A DNA stretch of 49,991 bases from Alphaproteobacteria bacterium. Lineage in GTDB: Bacteria; Pseudomonadota; Alphaproteobacteria; Reyranellales; Reyranellaceae. The first letter of the stretch is position 1. Every line of letters starts with the position of its first letter. This document shows positions 1-8,652 of this stretch, one piece after another. The DNA is taken from positions 1 to 49,991 of the forward strand of contig JAFKFK010000041.1 of NCBI GenBank assembly GCA_017307275.1, written 5' to 3'. The translations under genes were made by a program, and so were the position numbers. Under the pieces are notes generated by a model that searched no databases, was not told the origin of the DNA, and saw only the letters and a program-made list of their open reading frames with translations.

Positions 1-585
1 GTCTCCATCGTGAAGAAGCTCGACAAGCTCGGCATGCGTGCCTCGGATACGGTGCAGACCTTCCTCGACGATGTCCGGGTGCCGGTGCGCTACACGATCG
101 GCCAGCCGGGTCAGGGCTTCATCTATCAGATGCAGCAGTTCCAGGAAGAACGGCTCTGGGCCGGCGCCGGCTCCCTGATGACCTGCGAGCGGCTGATCAA
201 TGCCACCATCGAGTACACCCGCGAACGCAAGGTCTTCGGCCGGCCGCTGCTCGACAACCAGGTGATCCATTTCCGCCTGGCCGAGCTCAAGAGCGAAGTC
301 GAGGCGCTGCGGTCCATCGTCTACCGCGCCTGCGAGGACTATCTCGCCGGCAAGGATGTCACGATGCTCGCCTCCATGGGCAAGCTGAAGGCTGGCCGGC
401 TGCGCCGCGAGGTGTCCGACTCCTGCCTGCAATACTGGGGCGGCGCGGGCTATCTCTGGGACAATCCGGTGGCCCGCGGCTACCGCGACGGACGGCTGGG
501 CTCGATCGGCGGTGGCGCCGACGAAGTCATGCTGCAGATCATCTCCAAGCTGATGGGCACCCTGCCCCGATTGGGCAACCGGTAG
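1..585 (+). CDS. Acyl-CoA dehydrogenase, C-terminal part (5' end outside window)
   Basis: The reading frame is open from the first base, so the start lies upstream; 194 residues remain. This is the C-terminal half of an acyl-CoA dehydrogenase, a flavoenzyme that introduces a 2,3 double bond in an acyl-CoA. The end of the beta domain (KKLDKLGMR), the helix motif QFQEERLW and the C-terminal SIGGGADEV are present. The catalytic base of LCAD/isovaleryl-type enzymes lies in a QER-type motif, which is kept here, while the MCAD-type position holds Gly. About three quarters of residues match the next gene by eye, so this is a tandem paralogue. It stops 9 bases before the next start and is clearly co-transcribed. 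Substrate is not determined; the style matches citronellyl-CoA dehydrogenase (AtuD) as recalled. Confidence 0.93.
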   Translation, partial: VSIVKKLDKLGMRASDTVQTFLDDVRVPVRYTIGQPGQGFIYQMQQFQEERLWAGAGSLMTCERLINATIEYTRERKVFGRPLLDNQVIHFRLAELKSEVEALRSIVYRACEDYLAGKDVTMLASMGKLKAGRLRREVSDSCLQYWGGAGYLWDNPVARGYRDGRLGSIGGGADEVMLQIISKLMGTLPRLGNR

Positions 586-594
586 GAGCGCACC

Positions 595-1755
595 ATGCAG
601 TTCACCCAGGAACACGACGAGATCCGCCGCACCCTCCGCGCGATCATCGACAAGGACATCAATCCGCACGTCGACAAGTGGGAAGAGGATGGCATCTTCC
701 CTGCTCATCAGGTCTTCAAGAAACTGGGCGACGCCGGCCTGCTCGGCATCAACAAGCCGACCGAGTACGGCGGCATGGGCCTCGACTACTCCTACGCCAT
801 GGTGATGGCCGAGGAGCTGGGTCACATCAATTGCGGCTCGGTACCGATGGCCATCGGCGTGCAGACCGACATGGCCACCCCCGCGCTGGCCCGTTACGGC
901 AGCGACGACCTGCGCAAGGAGTTCCTGGCGCCGTCGATTGCGGGTGACTATGTCGCCTGCCTCGGCGTCTCGGAAGTGGGCGCGGGATCGGATGTCGCCT
1001 CGATCAAGACCACGGCCCGCCGCGTCGGGGGCGACTGGGTGATCAACGGTGGCAAGATGTGGACCACCAACGGCACCCAGGCCGACTGGATGTGTCTGCT
1101 GGCCAGCACGGGAGAAGGCCCGGTCCATAAGAACAAGTCGCTGATCTGCCTGCCGATGAAGACCAAGGGCGTCGAGGTCGTGAAGAAGCTCGACAAGCTC
1201 GGCATGCGCAGCTCCGACACCGCGCAGATCTTCCTCGACGAAGTGAAGGTGCCTGTCCGGAACCTGATCGGCCAGGAAGGCATGGGCTTCGTCTACCAGA
1301 TGCAGCAGTTTCAGGAGGAGCGGCTGTGGGGCGCCATCAGCGCCGTGGTCGGTATGGAACGGCTGATCGACCAGACCATCGAGTACACGCGCGAGCGCAA
1401 GGTGTTCGGCCGCCCCCTGCTCGACAACCAGGTCATCCATTTCAAGCTCGCCGAGCTGCGCACCGAAGTCGAGCTGGTGCGGTCCCTTTGCTATCGCGCC
1501 TGCGAGGATTTCCTCGGTGGCACCGACGTCACGATGCTGGCCTCGATGGCCAAACTCAAGGCCGGCCGCATGGTGCGCCTGGTGACCGACGGTTGCCTGC
1601 AATACTGGGGCGGCGCCGGCTATCTGTGGGAGTCGCCCACCGCGCGCGCCTTCCGCGATTCGCGCCTCGCTTCGATCGGCGGCGGCGCCGACGAGGTGAT
1701 GCTGCAGATCATCTCCAAGCTGATGGGCACCCTGCCCCGGCTGGAAAATCGCTGA
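595..1755 (+). CDS. Acyl-CoA dehydrogenase (AtuD/LCAD-like)
   Basis: Full-length 386-residue acyl-CoA dehydrogenase, the usual family length, preceded by AGGAG six bases before the ATG. The N-terminal helical domain covers about residues 1-120. The flavin-contact stretch VSEVGAGSDVASIKT is near 125-139 and WTTNGTQADW near 156-165. The likely catalytic base is E242 in QFQEERLWG, with Gly at the MCAD-type position (SIGGGADEV), as in LCAD and isovaleryl-CoA dehydrogenases. The block GGMGLDYSYAMV and GVQTDMATPALARYGSD recall citronellyl-CoA dehydrogenase AtuD. It sits between its paralogue and an enoyl-CoA hydratase, in the order expected for a Liu/Atu-like pathway. The family is sure; a branched or terpenoid acyl-CoA substrate is inference. 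Confidence 0.95.
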   Translation: MQFTQEHDEIRRTLRAIIDKDINPHVDKWEEDGIFPAHQVFKKLGDAGLLGINKPTEYGGMGLDYSYAMVMAEELGHINCGSVPMAIGVQTDMATPALARYGSDDLRKEFLAPSIAGDYVACLGVSEVGAGSDVASIKTTARRVGGDWVINGGKMWTTNGTQADWMCLLASTGEGPVHKNKSLICLPMKTKGVEVVKKLDKLGMRSSDTAQIFLDEVKVPVRNLIGQEGMGFVYQMQQFQEERLWGAISAVVGMERLIDQTIEYTRERKVFGRPLLDNQVIHFKLAELRTEVELVRSLCYRACEDFLGGTDVTMLASMAKLKAGRMVRLVTDGCLQYWGGAGYLWESPTARAFRDSRLASIGGGADEVMLQIISKLMGTLPRLENR

Positions 1756-1774
1756 CACGAGTTTGGAGCCCCCA

Positions 1775-2593
1775 ATGGCCGAGTTCGCCGACAAGTACGA
1801 AACCCTGCTGCTGCATCGCGACCGCTCACGCCTGCATGTCACGCTCAATCGGCCCGACGTGAAGAATGCGCTGAATCCGACCCTGATCGGCGAACTGCGC
1901 AGCGTGTTCGAGATTTTGCGTGACCGTCGCGACATCAAGGTCGTGGTCCTGCGCGGCGCCGGCGGCACGTTCTGCGCGGGCGCCGACCTCAAGAACATGG
2001 AGCAGAGCTTCACCGAGACGCCCAAGCCCGGCGAGAAGGATCCGATCGCGATCTGGAACCGCCAGTTCGGCTCGTTCCTCGAGATGATGAACACCAGCCC
2101 GCAGGTCGTGGTCGCTGCCGTCGAAGGCTTCGCCATTGCGGGTGGCTTCGGCATCCTCTGCGTCTCCGACGTCGCGATCTGCACCGAAGGCGCGGGCTTT
2201 GCCATGAGCGAGACGGCGCTCGGCATCGTGCCGGCTCAGATCGCACCCTTCGTTGCCGCCCGGATCGGCGTGCCGCAGACCCGGCATCTCACGCTCACCG
2301 CGGCCCGCTTCAAGGGCCCAGAGGCGCTGCGGCTGGGCATCGCGCACTATCTCGTGGCGGACTCTGCGGCGCTCGATGCCAAGCTCGAAGAGATCCTGAA
2401 GCAAATCGACAAGTGTGCGCCGATCGCCAATGCGCTGACCAAGCAAGTGGTGATGAAGGTCGGCAGCGAGCCGCTGTCGTCGGTCCTCGACTTCGCGGCC
2501 GACAAGTTCGCCGAAGCCCGCCGCGGGCCGGAAGCCGCCGAAGGATTGCGCGCCTTCGCCGAGAAGCGGCCGCCGCGCTGGGCGGTAGAATGA
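1775..2593 (+). CDS. Enoyl-CoA hydratase/isomerase family protein
   Basis: A 272-residue crotonase-fold protein that would hydrate the enoyl-CoA made by the dehydrogenases. The ATG at 1775 is chosen because GGAG lies six bases before it; an in-frame TTG at 1763 is less likely. Oxyanion-hole segments are visible as FCAGADLKNM and AVEGFAIAGGFG. The second catalytic Glu is kept (FAMSETALGIVPA), but the position of the first Glu (GGGCE in rat hydratase) is Gly here. This suggests a non-standard hydratase or a sister activity; the GGFG...PAQIAPF pattern recalls isohexenylglutaconyl-CoA hydratase AtuE. Spacing to both neighbours is under 20 bases, so it belongs to the operon. Exact reaction is inference. 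Confidence 0.93.
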   Translation: MAEFADKYETLLLHRDRSRLHVTLNRPDVKNALNPTLIGELRSVFEILRDRRDIKVVVLRGAGGTFCAGADLKNMEQSFTETPKPGEKDPIAIWNRQFGSFLEMMNTSPQVVVAAVEGFAIAGGFGILCVSDVAICTEGAGFAMSETALGIVPAQIAPFVAARIGVPQTRHLTLTAARFKGPEALRLGIAHYLVADSAALDAKLEEILKQIDKCAPIANALTKQVVMKVGSEPLSSVLDFAADKFAEARRGPEAAEGLRAFAEKRPPRWAVE

Positions 2594-2606
2594 GAGCGGT
2601 CGTGTG

Positions 2607-4475
2607 ATGGGCTTCACCAAGGTTCTGGTCGCCAATCGCGGCGAGATCGCCTGGCGCGTAATGCGCACGGCCAAGGCGATGGGCTATCGCACCGTCGCCG
2701 TCTACTCCGACGCCGATAAGGATGCGCCGCACGTCGCCTTTGCCGACGAAGCGGTCCGCATCGGCCCGCCGCCTGTCGGTGAAAGCTATCTCAGCATCGA
2801 CCGCATCCTGGAAGCCGCGTACAAGAGCGGCGCCGATGCGATCCACCCCGGGTATGGCTTCCTTTCCGAGAACGAGGCCTTCGCAGCGGCCTGTGAAAAA
2901 GCAGGCATCGTCTTCATCGGGCCGCCGGCCCCGGCCATCGCCGCCATGGGCAACAAGGCCGCCGCCAAGCGGCGCATGATCGAGGCCAAGGTCCCCTGCG
3001 TGCCGGGCTATCAGGGCGCCGACCAGAGCGACGGCAACCTCGAAAAGGAAGCGCGCAAGATCGGCCTGCCGGTCATGGTCAAGGCCGCTGCAGGCGGTGG
3101 CGGACGCGGCATGCGGCTGGTCGAGCGTGAAGCCGATCTGCTCGAAGCGATCCGCACGGCACGTACCGAGGCCGAGAGCGCCTTCGGCTCCGGCGAGCTG
3201 ATCCTGGAAAAGGCCGTGGTCGATGCGCGGCATGTCGAAATCCAGGTCTTCGCGGACGCGCACGGCAACGTTGTCCATCTCGGCGAACGCGACTGCTCGG
3301 TGCAGCGTCGCCACCAGAAGGTGATCGAGGAAGCGCCCTCGCCCGCCGTCGATGCCGATCTGCGCCGGCGCATGGGCGCAGCGGCCGTCGCGGCCGCCCA
3401 GGCGATCGGCTACCGCGGCGCCGGAACGGTCGAATTCCTCCTCGGCAGTGACGGGGCGTTCTACTTCCTGGAGATGAACACCCGCCTGCAGGTCGAGCAT
3501 CCGGTGACGGAAGCGATCACCGGCCTCGATCTCGTCGAATGGCAGCTCCGCGTCGCGCGCGGCGAGAAGCTGCCGCTGACGCAGGATCACATCGCGTTTA
3601 CCGGACACGCCATCGAAGTGCGCCTCTATGCCGAGGACGCCTATGCCGGCTTCCTGCCGCAGACCGGTCGCATCGATGTGTGGCGACCGGCAACCGGCCC
3701 CGGTGTGCGCATCGACCATGGCATGAAGGACGGGCTCGCGATCTCGCCCTTCTACGATCCGATGATCGCCAAAGTGATCGCCCATGGCGCCACGCGCGAG
3801 GAGGCGCGTACTCGCCTGGTCCGTACCTTGCGTGAGACTGTCGTGCTGGGTCCGACGACCAACCGGCATTTCCTGATCCGCCTGCTCGAACATCCCGAGT
3901 TCGCAGCCGGCAAGGCGACAACCGCGTTTCTCACGAAGCACGAGTTCCCGGCCCCTGCGATCAGCGATGCTCATTGGACAGCGGCGGCGAACCTCCTGTG
4001 GCAGGCTTCGGCGGAGCATTATCCGACACCGCTGCGTGGCTGGCGCAACTCCAATCCCGAACCGACGCCGATCCGGTTGGCTGCGGGCGGAGCGGAGCGC
4101 CTGCTCCATGTCGACGGGAATCAGCCTCCCGGCGAGATGCCCTTCCATATCGACGGCGACGACATCGTCGTCGATCTCGACGCCTTCACGGTGCGCTTCA
4201 CCGACAAGACCTATGCTCCGCCTGAAACGGCTGCGGCGGGAAGCGACGGCAAACTCCGCGCCCCCATGGACGGCCGAATCGTGTCGATCAAGGTCGCCCC
4301 CGGCGAACAGGTGAGCCGCGGCCAGACCCTGGTCGTACTCGAAGCCATGAAGATCCAGCACCAGCTCAAGGCGGCGCTCGACGCCAAGGTCGAGGCGATC
4401 TCCGTGCACGAGGGTCAGCAGGTCTCCAACCGCACGGTGCTGGTCACCATGGCGCTCGACACCCCTGCGGATTGA
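2607..4475 (+). CDS. Acyl-CoA carboxylase alpha subunit (biotin carboxylase plus biotin carrier)
   Basis: A 622-residue protein with an N-terminal biotin carboxylase (KVLVANRGEIAWRV, ATP-grasp loop GGGGRGMR, EMNTRLQVEHPVTE) and a C-terminal biotinyl domain with EAMKIQH, biotin acceptor about K582. It carboxylates its own biotin with bicarbonate and ATP for a separate carboxyltransferase. That beta subunit is not in the window and probably lies upstream of position 1. Length and architecture fit methylcrotonyl-CoA (LiuD/MccA), geranyl-CoA (AtuF) or propionyl-CoA carboxylase alpha subunits; the alpha subunit alone cannot tell these apart. A GTG directly before the ATG is an alternative start. 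Ile after the biotinyl Lys replaces the commoner Met. Confidence 0.95.
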   Translation: MGFTKVLVANRGEIAWRVMRTAKAMGYRTVAVYSDADKDAPHVAFADEAVRIGPPPVGESYLSIDRILEAAYKSGADAIHPGYGFLSENEAFAAACEKAGIVFIGPPAPAIAAMGNKAAAKRRMIEAKVPCVPGYQGADQSDGNLEKEARKIGLPVMVKAAAGGGGRGMRLVEREADLLEAIRTARTEAESAFGSGELILEKAVVDARHVEIQVFADAHGNVVHLGERDCSVQRRHQKVIEEAPSPAVDADLRRRMGAAAVAAAQAIGYRGAGTVEFLLGSDGAFYFLEMNTRLQVEHPVTEAITGLDLVEWQLRVARGEKLPLTQDHIAFTGHAIEVRLYAEDAYAGFLPQTGRIDVWRPATGPGVRIDHGMKDGLAISPFYDPMIAKVIAHGATREEARTRLVRTLRETVVLGPTTNRHFLIRLLEHPEFAAGKATTAFLTKHEFPAPAISDAHWTAAANLLWQASAEHYPTPLRGWRNSNPEPTPIRLAAGGAERLLHVDGNQPPGEMPFHIDGDDIVVDLDAFTVRFTDKTYAPPETAAAGSDGKLRAPMDGRIVSIKVAPGEQVSRGQTLVVLEAMKIQHQLKAALDAKVEAISVHEGQQVSNRTVLVTMALDTPAD

Positions 4476-4513
4476 CATCGCCACGATGGCGTTGAGGGCA
4501 TCGGCCCGCTAGT

Positions 4514-4541
4514 CTCCCTGACAACGAGAAAGTCAGGGAGG
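4514..4541 (+). promoter_or_regulatory. Hairpin covering the ribosome binding site of the Bug receptor gene
   Basis: CTCCCTGAC (4514-4522) and GTCAGGGAG (4532-4540) form a perfect 9-bp stem with a 9-base loop. The right arm contains most of the AGGGAGG Shine-Dalgarno (4535-4541), seven bases before the ATG at 4549. No T-run follows, so a terminator is less likely. If folded, the hairpin would hide the ribosome binding site. Whether it is regulatory is inference. Confidence 0.55.
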
Positions 4542-4548
4542 TTGTGCA

Positions 4549-5520
4549 ATGTTGCGTAGAAGTGCGCTCGCCATGTTGGCGGTCGCGGCAGCGGGCCCGG
4601 CGTTCGGCCAGGCCTATCCGAACAAACCGATCAATCTCATCGTTCCCTTCGCAGCCGGCGGGCCGACTGACCTGATGGCGCGCATCGTCGGCGAGCGTAT
4701 GTCGAAGGAACTCGGCCAACAGCTCATCATCGACAATGTGACGGGCGCCGCGGGATCGATCGCCATGGGCAAGCTCGCCCGCTCCGCCCCCGATGGCTAC
4801 ACGATCGGCATCGGCCATCTCGGCACCAATGTGGTCAACGGCGCGATCTACAAGAACCTGAATTACGATCTCCAGAACGACCTCGCGCCGATCGCCCTGT
4901 TGCCGTCCAATCCGTTGCTGGTCGTCACGTCGAACCAGGTTCCGGCGAAGGACCTGAAGGAGCTCGTCGCCTACCTGAACGCCAATGCCAGCAAGATCTC
5001 CGGCGGCACCGCGGGCATGGGCTCGGGTTCCCATATCGGTGCGCTGGCCTTCTTCGCCGTCACCGGCACCAACTACCAGCTTGTGCCCTATCGCGGCACC
5101 GGCCCGGCGGTGCAGGACCTGATCTCCAATCAAATCCAGATCATGATCGACCAGTCCTCCAACTCCCTGCCACACGTGCGGGCAGGCAAGCTCAAGGTCT
5201 ATGCCGTGACCGCCAAGCAGCGCACGGCGGCAGCGCCCGATGTGCCGACGACGGCTGAGGCCGGCTTCCCCGGCATCGAGGTCGCGATCTGGCACGGGCT
5301 CTGGGCACCCAAGGGCACGCCACGCGACATCATCGACAAGCTGAACGCTGCCGCCGTCGCCGCTCTCAAGGACCCGGAAATCCGGCGCAAGCTGGAGGAT
5401 CTCGGCCAGGACATCCCGACGCCCGCGCAAATGCAGTCCGACGCCTTCGCTGCCTTCCAGAAGGCCGAGTTCGCCAAATGGAAGCCGATCATCGACAAGG
5501 CCGGCGTCAAGGTGGAGTGA
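4549..5520 (+). CDS. Bug/TctC-family periplasmic solute-binding protein
   Basis: A 323-residue protein with a signal peptide (about residues 1-20, ending AFGQA) followed by the Bug signature YPNKPINLIVPFAAGGPTD. Bug receptors bind small carboxylates or related ligands in the periplasm, often for tripartite tricarboxylate transporters; no TctA/TctB permease is in this window. Other family blocks seen are PDGYTIGIGH near residue 82, LVPYRGTGPAVQDL in the middle and GTPRDIIDKLNAA near the C-terminus. A strong AGGGAGG lies seven bases before the start but inside a hairpin. It ends two bases before the convergent amidase gene. Orphan Bug genes commonly sit by catabolic genes; the ligand is unknown. 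Confidence 0.92.
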   Translation: MLRRSALAMLAVAAAGPAFGQAYPNKPINLIVPFAAGGPTDLMARIVGERMSKELGQQLIIDNVTGAAGSIAMGKLARSAPDGYTIGIGHLGTNVVNGAIYKNLNYDLQNDLAPIALLPSNPLLVVTSNQVPAKDLKELVAYLNANASKISGGTAGMGSGSHIGALAFFAVTGTNYQLVPYRGTGPAVQDLISNQIQIMIDQSSNSLPHVRAGKLKVYAVTAKQRTAAAPDVPTTAEAGFPGIEVAIWHGLWAPKGTPRDIIDKLNAAAVAALKDPEIRRKLEDLGQDIPTPAQMQSDAFAAFQKAEFAKWKPIIDKAGVKVE

Positions 5521-5522
5521 CC

Positions 5523-6983
5523 TCAGTCCTTGTAGTCCGGCGGCACCGGACAGGGCGGTAGGAGCTTCTCCAGCGCCTTGGCGACACCGAGAAGCTTCGC
5601 CTCACCCCAGCGCTTGCCGACGAGCTGCAGCCCGATCGGCAAGCCTTCCGGCGAGAAGCCGCAGGGCAGCACGACCGCAGGCTGGCCCGTGAGGTTGGCC
5701 AGGAAGTTGTAGGACGTGCCGGCAAAGAAATACGGATGGTCGACGCCGTCGATGCTGAGCGGCTGGTTCTGCGACTGTCGGATGAAAGCGACGTCGGGCA
5801 TCACCGGCATCAGCCACGCGTCGTAGTCGTCGAGGAAGGCCTCGCAGCGGCGGATGAGCTGGTCGCGCCGGTCGAGGACGGCGAAGAATTGCCCGAGATC
5901 GAGGCGCGAGGCCCGCGCCACCGATCTGGTCGAGGGGTCCTTCGACTGCCCCCTGTCAAAGAAGCGCTCACGCTCGCCGAGCGGCTGCAAGGCCCGGATC
6001 AGATACTGGAATAGATCCGACCAGTCGTCCCAGGTCTGCTGCCAGTCGAGCCCGGCCGGCGCGACATGCTTCACCTTGGCTCCGGCCTTGGCGAGCAGGC
6101 GGCTCGTCGCCTGCACGACGGCGGCTGTATCCGCCGAGACCTCTACCAACGGATTGCTGGTGAGGACGGCGACACGCAGGCCCTTGGCCGATAGTTTGGG
6201 TGTCGGCCCGAGCGGCACGGGCGGGGCTTCGGCTTCGTGGCCGTCGGGACCGGCAATGATCCGGAGCGCCGCTTCGAGGTCGTCGACCGAGCGGGCCAAC
6301 GGACCAAAGGTGCCCATGTAGCGCACGGTGCGCGTCATGCCCGGCAAGTCCGGGACATGGCCGTGCGAAGGCACGCGCCATTCCGTGGGCTTCAGCGAGA
6401 AGATGCCGTTGAAGTGCGCCGGATTGCGCACCGAACCGCCGATGTCGCTGCCGAGTTCCAGGGGCGACAGCCGCGCCGCCACGGCGACGGCGCCCCCGCC
6501 GGTCGAGCCGCCAGCCGTGCGGCGCGCATCCCAGGCATTCTTGGTGGTGCCGAACAGGGGACTGTCGGTCTGAAAGTCGGCGCAGAGTTCGGGGACATTG
6601 GTCTTGCCCAGGATCACCGCGCCGGCCGCACGCAGTCGCGCCACGATGCTGGCGTCGGCCTGGGCGATATTGTCCTTGAGCGGCGGATGGCTGGACGTCG
6701 TCGGCAGGCCGGCGATATCGAAGGCCTCCTTGATCGTGATCGGCACGCCGTGCAGCGGGCCGAGCGCCGCGCCCTTCTTGCCCGCCTTATATGCCTTGAG
6801 CGCCCGGTCGGCGGCGCGCGCCGCTTTCATCGCGCCTTCGCGATCGACCAGGACAATTGCATTGATGGGGCCGTTCACCCGCGCGATCCGCTGCAAATGC
6901 GCCTCGGTCACCTCGACGGAACTCAATCGCCCGCGGCGAATAGCGCGGGCGAGCCGCGTGGCGGTTTCAAAGCACGGATTCAA
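5523..6983 (-). CDS. Amidase signature family hydrolase (TTG start)
   Basis: A 486-residue amidase-signature enzyme hydrolysing a C-N amide bond. The Ser-cisSer-Lys triad is visible: K85 in PITIKEAFD, S160 in TAGGSTGGG and nucleophile S184 in DIGGSVR, with the canonical 75- and 24-residue spacings. The start is TTG: on the coding strand AGGGAGG stands six bases before it, and the nearby ATG is out of frame. The C-terminal block QPAVVLPCGFSPEGLPIGLQLVG is typical of the family. It could be an acylamide, aryl-amide or carbamate hydrolase; sequence alone does not tell. It faces the Bug gene tail to tail and diverges from the SDR at 7065. Cytoplasmic, with no signal peptide. Confidence 0.93.
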   Translation of the reverse strand: MNPCFETATRLARAIRRGRLSSVEVTEAHLQRIARVNGPINAIVLVDREGAMKAARAADRALKAYKAGKKGAALGPLHGVPITIKEAFDIAGLPTTSSHPPLKDNIAQADASIVARLRAAGAVILGKTNVPELCADFQTDSPLFGTTKNAWDARRTAGGSTGGGAVAVAARLSPLELGSDIGGSVRNPAHFNGIFSLKPTEWRVPSHGHVPDLPGMTRTVRYMGTFGPLARSVDDLEAALRIIAGPDGHEAEAPPVPLGPTPKLSAKGLRVAVLTSNPLVEVSADTAAVVQATSRLLAKAGAKVKHVAPAGLDWQQTWDDWSDLFQYLIRALQPLGERERFFDRGQSKDPSTRSVARASRLDLGQFFAVLDRRDQLIRRCEAFLDDYDAWLMPVMPDVAFIRQSQNQPLSIDGVDHPYFFAGTSYNFLANLTGQPAVVLPCGFSPEGLPIGLQLVGKRWGEAKLLGVAKALEKLLPPCPVPPDYKD

Positions 6984-7064
6984 TGCATGCCTCCCTTGAG
7001 TGAGGCGACACTAGCGGCCTCAACTGGGTCCGGCTATAGAGCCCAAAGATTTCTTGGGGGCGCC

Positions 7065-7919
7065 ATGAGTTTGGGTAACAAGACCCTGTTCGTGACCGGC
7101 GGCAGCCGGGGTATCGGACTCGCCATCGCGCTGCGCGCTGCGCGTGACGGTGCCAACGTCGCGATCGCGGCGAAGACCGTGAAGCCCGATCCGCGCCTGC
7201 CCGGCACGATCTTCTCGGCGGCAGAGGAGATCGAGAAAGCCGGCGGCAAGGCCCTGCCCCTCGCCTGCGATATCCGCGACGAGCAGAGCGTCGAGAAGGC
7301 CGTGGCGGAGACGGTCGCGAAGTTCGGCGGCATCGACATTCTGGTGAACAACGCCAGCGCCATCAGCCTCACCGGCACGCTCGCCACGCCGATGAAGCGC
7401 TACGACCTGATGCACCAGATCAATGCGCGCGGCACCTTCCTGGTCTCACAGAAGTGCGTCCCGCATCTCGAGAAGGCCGCCAATCCGCACGTCCTCAACC
7501 TGTCGCCGCCGCTCGACTTCGACGTGAAGTGGTTCGCCAACCACGCGGCCTACACGCTTGCCAAGTACGGCATGTCGGTCTTCGCCTGGGCGATGGCCGA
7601 AGAATTCAGGGACAAGGGCATCGCCTTCAACTGCCTTTGGCCTAGAACTGGCATCGCGACGGCGGCGATACAGAATATTCTAGGTGGAGAAGAAGGCATG
7701 AAGCGTTGCCGCAAGCCCGAGATCATGGCCGATGCGGCACATGCCATCTTCAGCCGGCCGGCCCGGCAATGCACCGGCAACTTCTTCATCGACGACGAGG
7801 TGCTGGCGGCCGAAGGCGTAAAAGACTTCGACCAGTATGCGGTTTCGCCCGGCACGCCGTTGATGCCGGACTTCTTTGTGCCTGCCCCCGGCGCGCGCAC
7901 CGTCGTCGGCCGGGGTTAG
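7065..7919 (+). CDS. Short-chain dehydrogenase, HSDL2-like
   Basis: A 284-residue SDR with TGGSRGIG at 11-18, NNAS at 95-98, catalytic S147, Y163 and K167 (YTLAK). The middle closely resembles the dehydrogenase part of eukaryotic HSDL2 as recalled: NNASAISLTGTL, LNLSPPLDF, WFANHAAYTLAKYGMS, CLWPRTGIATAA, then a tail with FFIDDEVL and PGTPLMPDFF. The SCP2 domain of animal HSDL2 is absent. This subgroup also includes proteins annotated as citronellol/citronellal dehydrogenase (AtuG type), which would fit the acyl-CoA carboxylase operon at the left end; this is inference. The ATG at 7065 follows a G-run acting as ribosome binding site. A hydrolase follows seven bases downstream. Confidence 0.92.
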   Translation: MSLGNKTLFVTGGSRGIGLAIALRAARDGANVAIAAKTVKPDPRLPGTIFSAAEEIEKAGGKALPLACDIRDEQSVEKAVAETVAKFGGIDILVNNASAISLTGTLATPMKRYDLMHQINARGTFLVSQKCVPHLEKAANPHVLNLSPPLDFDVKWFANHAAYTLAKYGMSVFAWAMAEEFRDKGIAFNCLWPRTGIATAAIQNILGGEEGMKRCRKPEIMADAAHAIFSRPARQCTGNFFIDDEVLAAEGVKDFDQYAVSPGTPLMPDFFVPAPGARTVVGRG

Positions 7920-7926
7920 GCGGGTC

Positions 7927-8646
7927 ATGGCAACGTTCCTGCTGGTACACGGCGCGTGCACGGGGGGGTGGTCCTGGGAGAAGGTCGTGCCTCTCCTCGA
8001 GGCCCATGGGCACAAGGTCTGCGCCCCCGACCTCCCCGGCCTTGGCAAGGACCAGACTCCGCCGGCGGTCGTGACCCTGGCAGACAATGTCGAAAAGCTC
8101 GCCCGCCTGCTCGACAAGATGGACGATCAGGTCGTCCTCGTCGGTCACTCCCTGGGCGGCATCACCATCAGCCAGCTCGCCGAAGCGCGGCGGCGCAAGC
8201 TCAAGGCACTGGTCTATCTCTGCGCCCTGCTGCCGACCTCGGGCAAGTGCGGCCGGGACATGACCAACCAGGAACCCGACGCGATGTTCCGGCTGTCCCG
8301 CCAAGTCAGCCCCGATGGCAAGACCTACACGTTCGCGCGCGACAAGCTGCCCGCGCTTTTCTACTCGGACGTCTCGCCCGAGGATCGCTATAGGGCGATG
8401 GAGCGGCTCCGGCCCCAGCCGCTTTCGATCTCGACGACGCCGGTGACGCTCACCGAGGATCGTTTCGGTTCGGTACCGCGCTGGTACATCGAGTGCACCT
8501 TCGACAATGCCATCCGCATCCGTCTGCAGCGCGAGATGGTCAAGGCGACACCCTGCAAGGTGATCACGATGGAGTGCGGCCACTCGCCGTTCTTCAGCAA
8601 TCCCGAAGAGCTGGTCGAGCACCTCGAGACGATTGCGAACACCTAG
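7927..8646 (+). CDS. Alpha/beta hydrolase, methylesterase/hydroxynitrile-lyase-like
   Basis: A 239-residue alpha/beta hydrolase starting directly with the first strand (ATFLLVHGACTGGWSW). Nucleophile S75 lies in VGHSLGG, the acid is probably the Asp in YIECTFDNAI and the base is H219 in MECGHSPFF. The short lid and start-to-end layout match the plant-type MES/HNL esterase group found in many bacteria. It probably cleaves a small ester or similar bond. The ATG at 7927 is used because the fold begins there. It is seven bases after the SDR stop, so the two are likely co-transcribed; it converges on the CmcJ-like gene. No secretion signal. The natural substrate cannot be read from the sequence. 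Confidence 0.9.
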   Translation: MATFLLVHGACTGGWSWEKVVPLLEAHGHKVCAPDLPGLGKDQTPPAVVTLADNVEKLARLLDKMDDQVVLVGHSLGGITISQLAEARRRKLKALVYLCALLPTSGKCGRDMTNQEPDAMFRLSRQVSPDGKTYTFARDKLPALFYSDVSPEDRYRAMERLRPQPLSISTTPVTLTEDRFGSVPRWYIECTFDNAIRIRLQREMVKATPCKVITMECGHSPFFSNPEELVEHLETIANT

Positions 8647-8652
8647 CCCGGC

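Noticed and set aside
1..1755. Possible assembly duplication of the acyl-CoA dehydrogenase
   Set aside because: The two copies differ at about a quarter of residues, spread evenly, so this is an old paralogous duplication and not an artefact.
2310..4484. Long open frame on the minus strand opposite the biotin carboxylase gene
   Set aside because: The plus strand codes for an unmistakable biotin carboxylase; long antisense frames are expected in GC-rich DNA, and this one has low-complexity Arg/His-rich sequence.
6237..7064. In-frame upstream extension of the SDR gene starting at 6237
   Set aside because: It is antisense to the amidase and lacks SDR similarity before the ATG at 7065.
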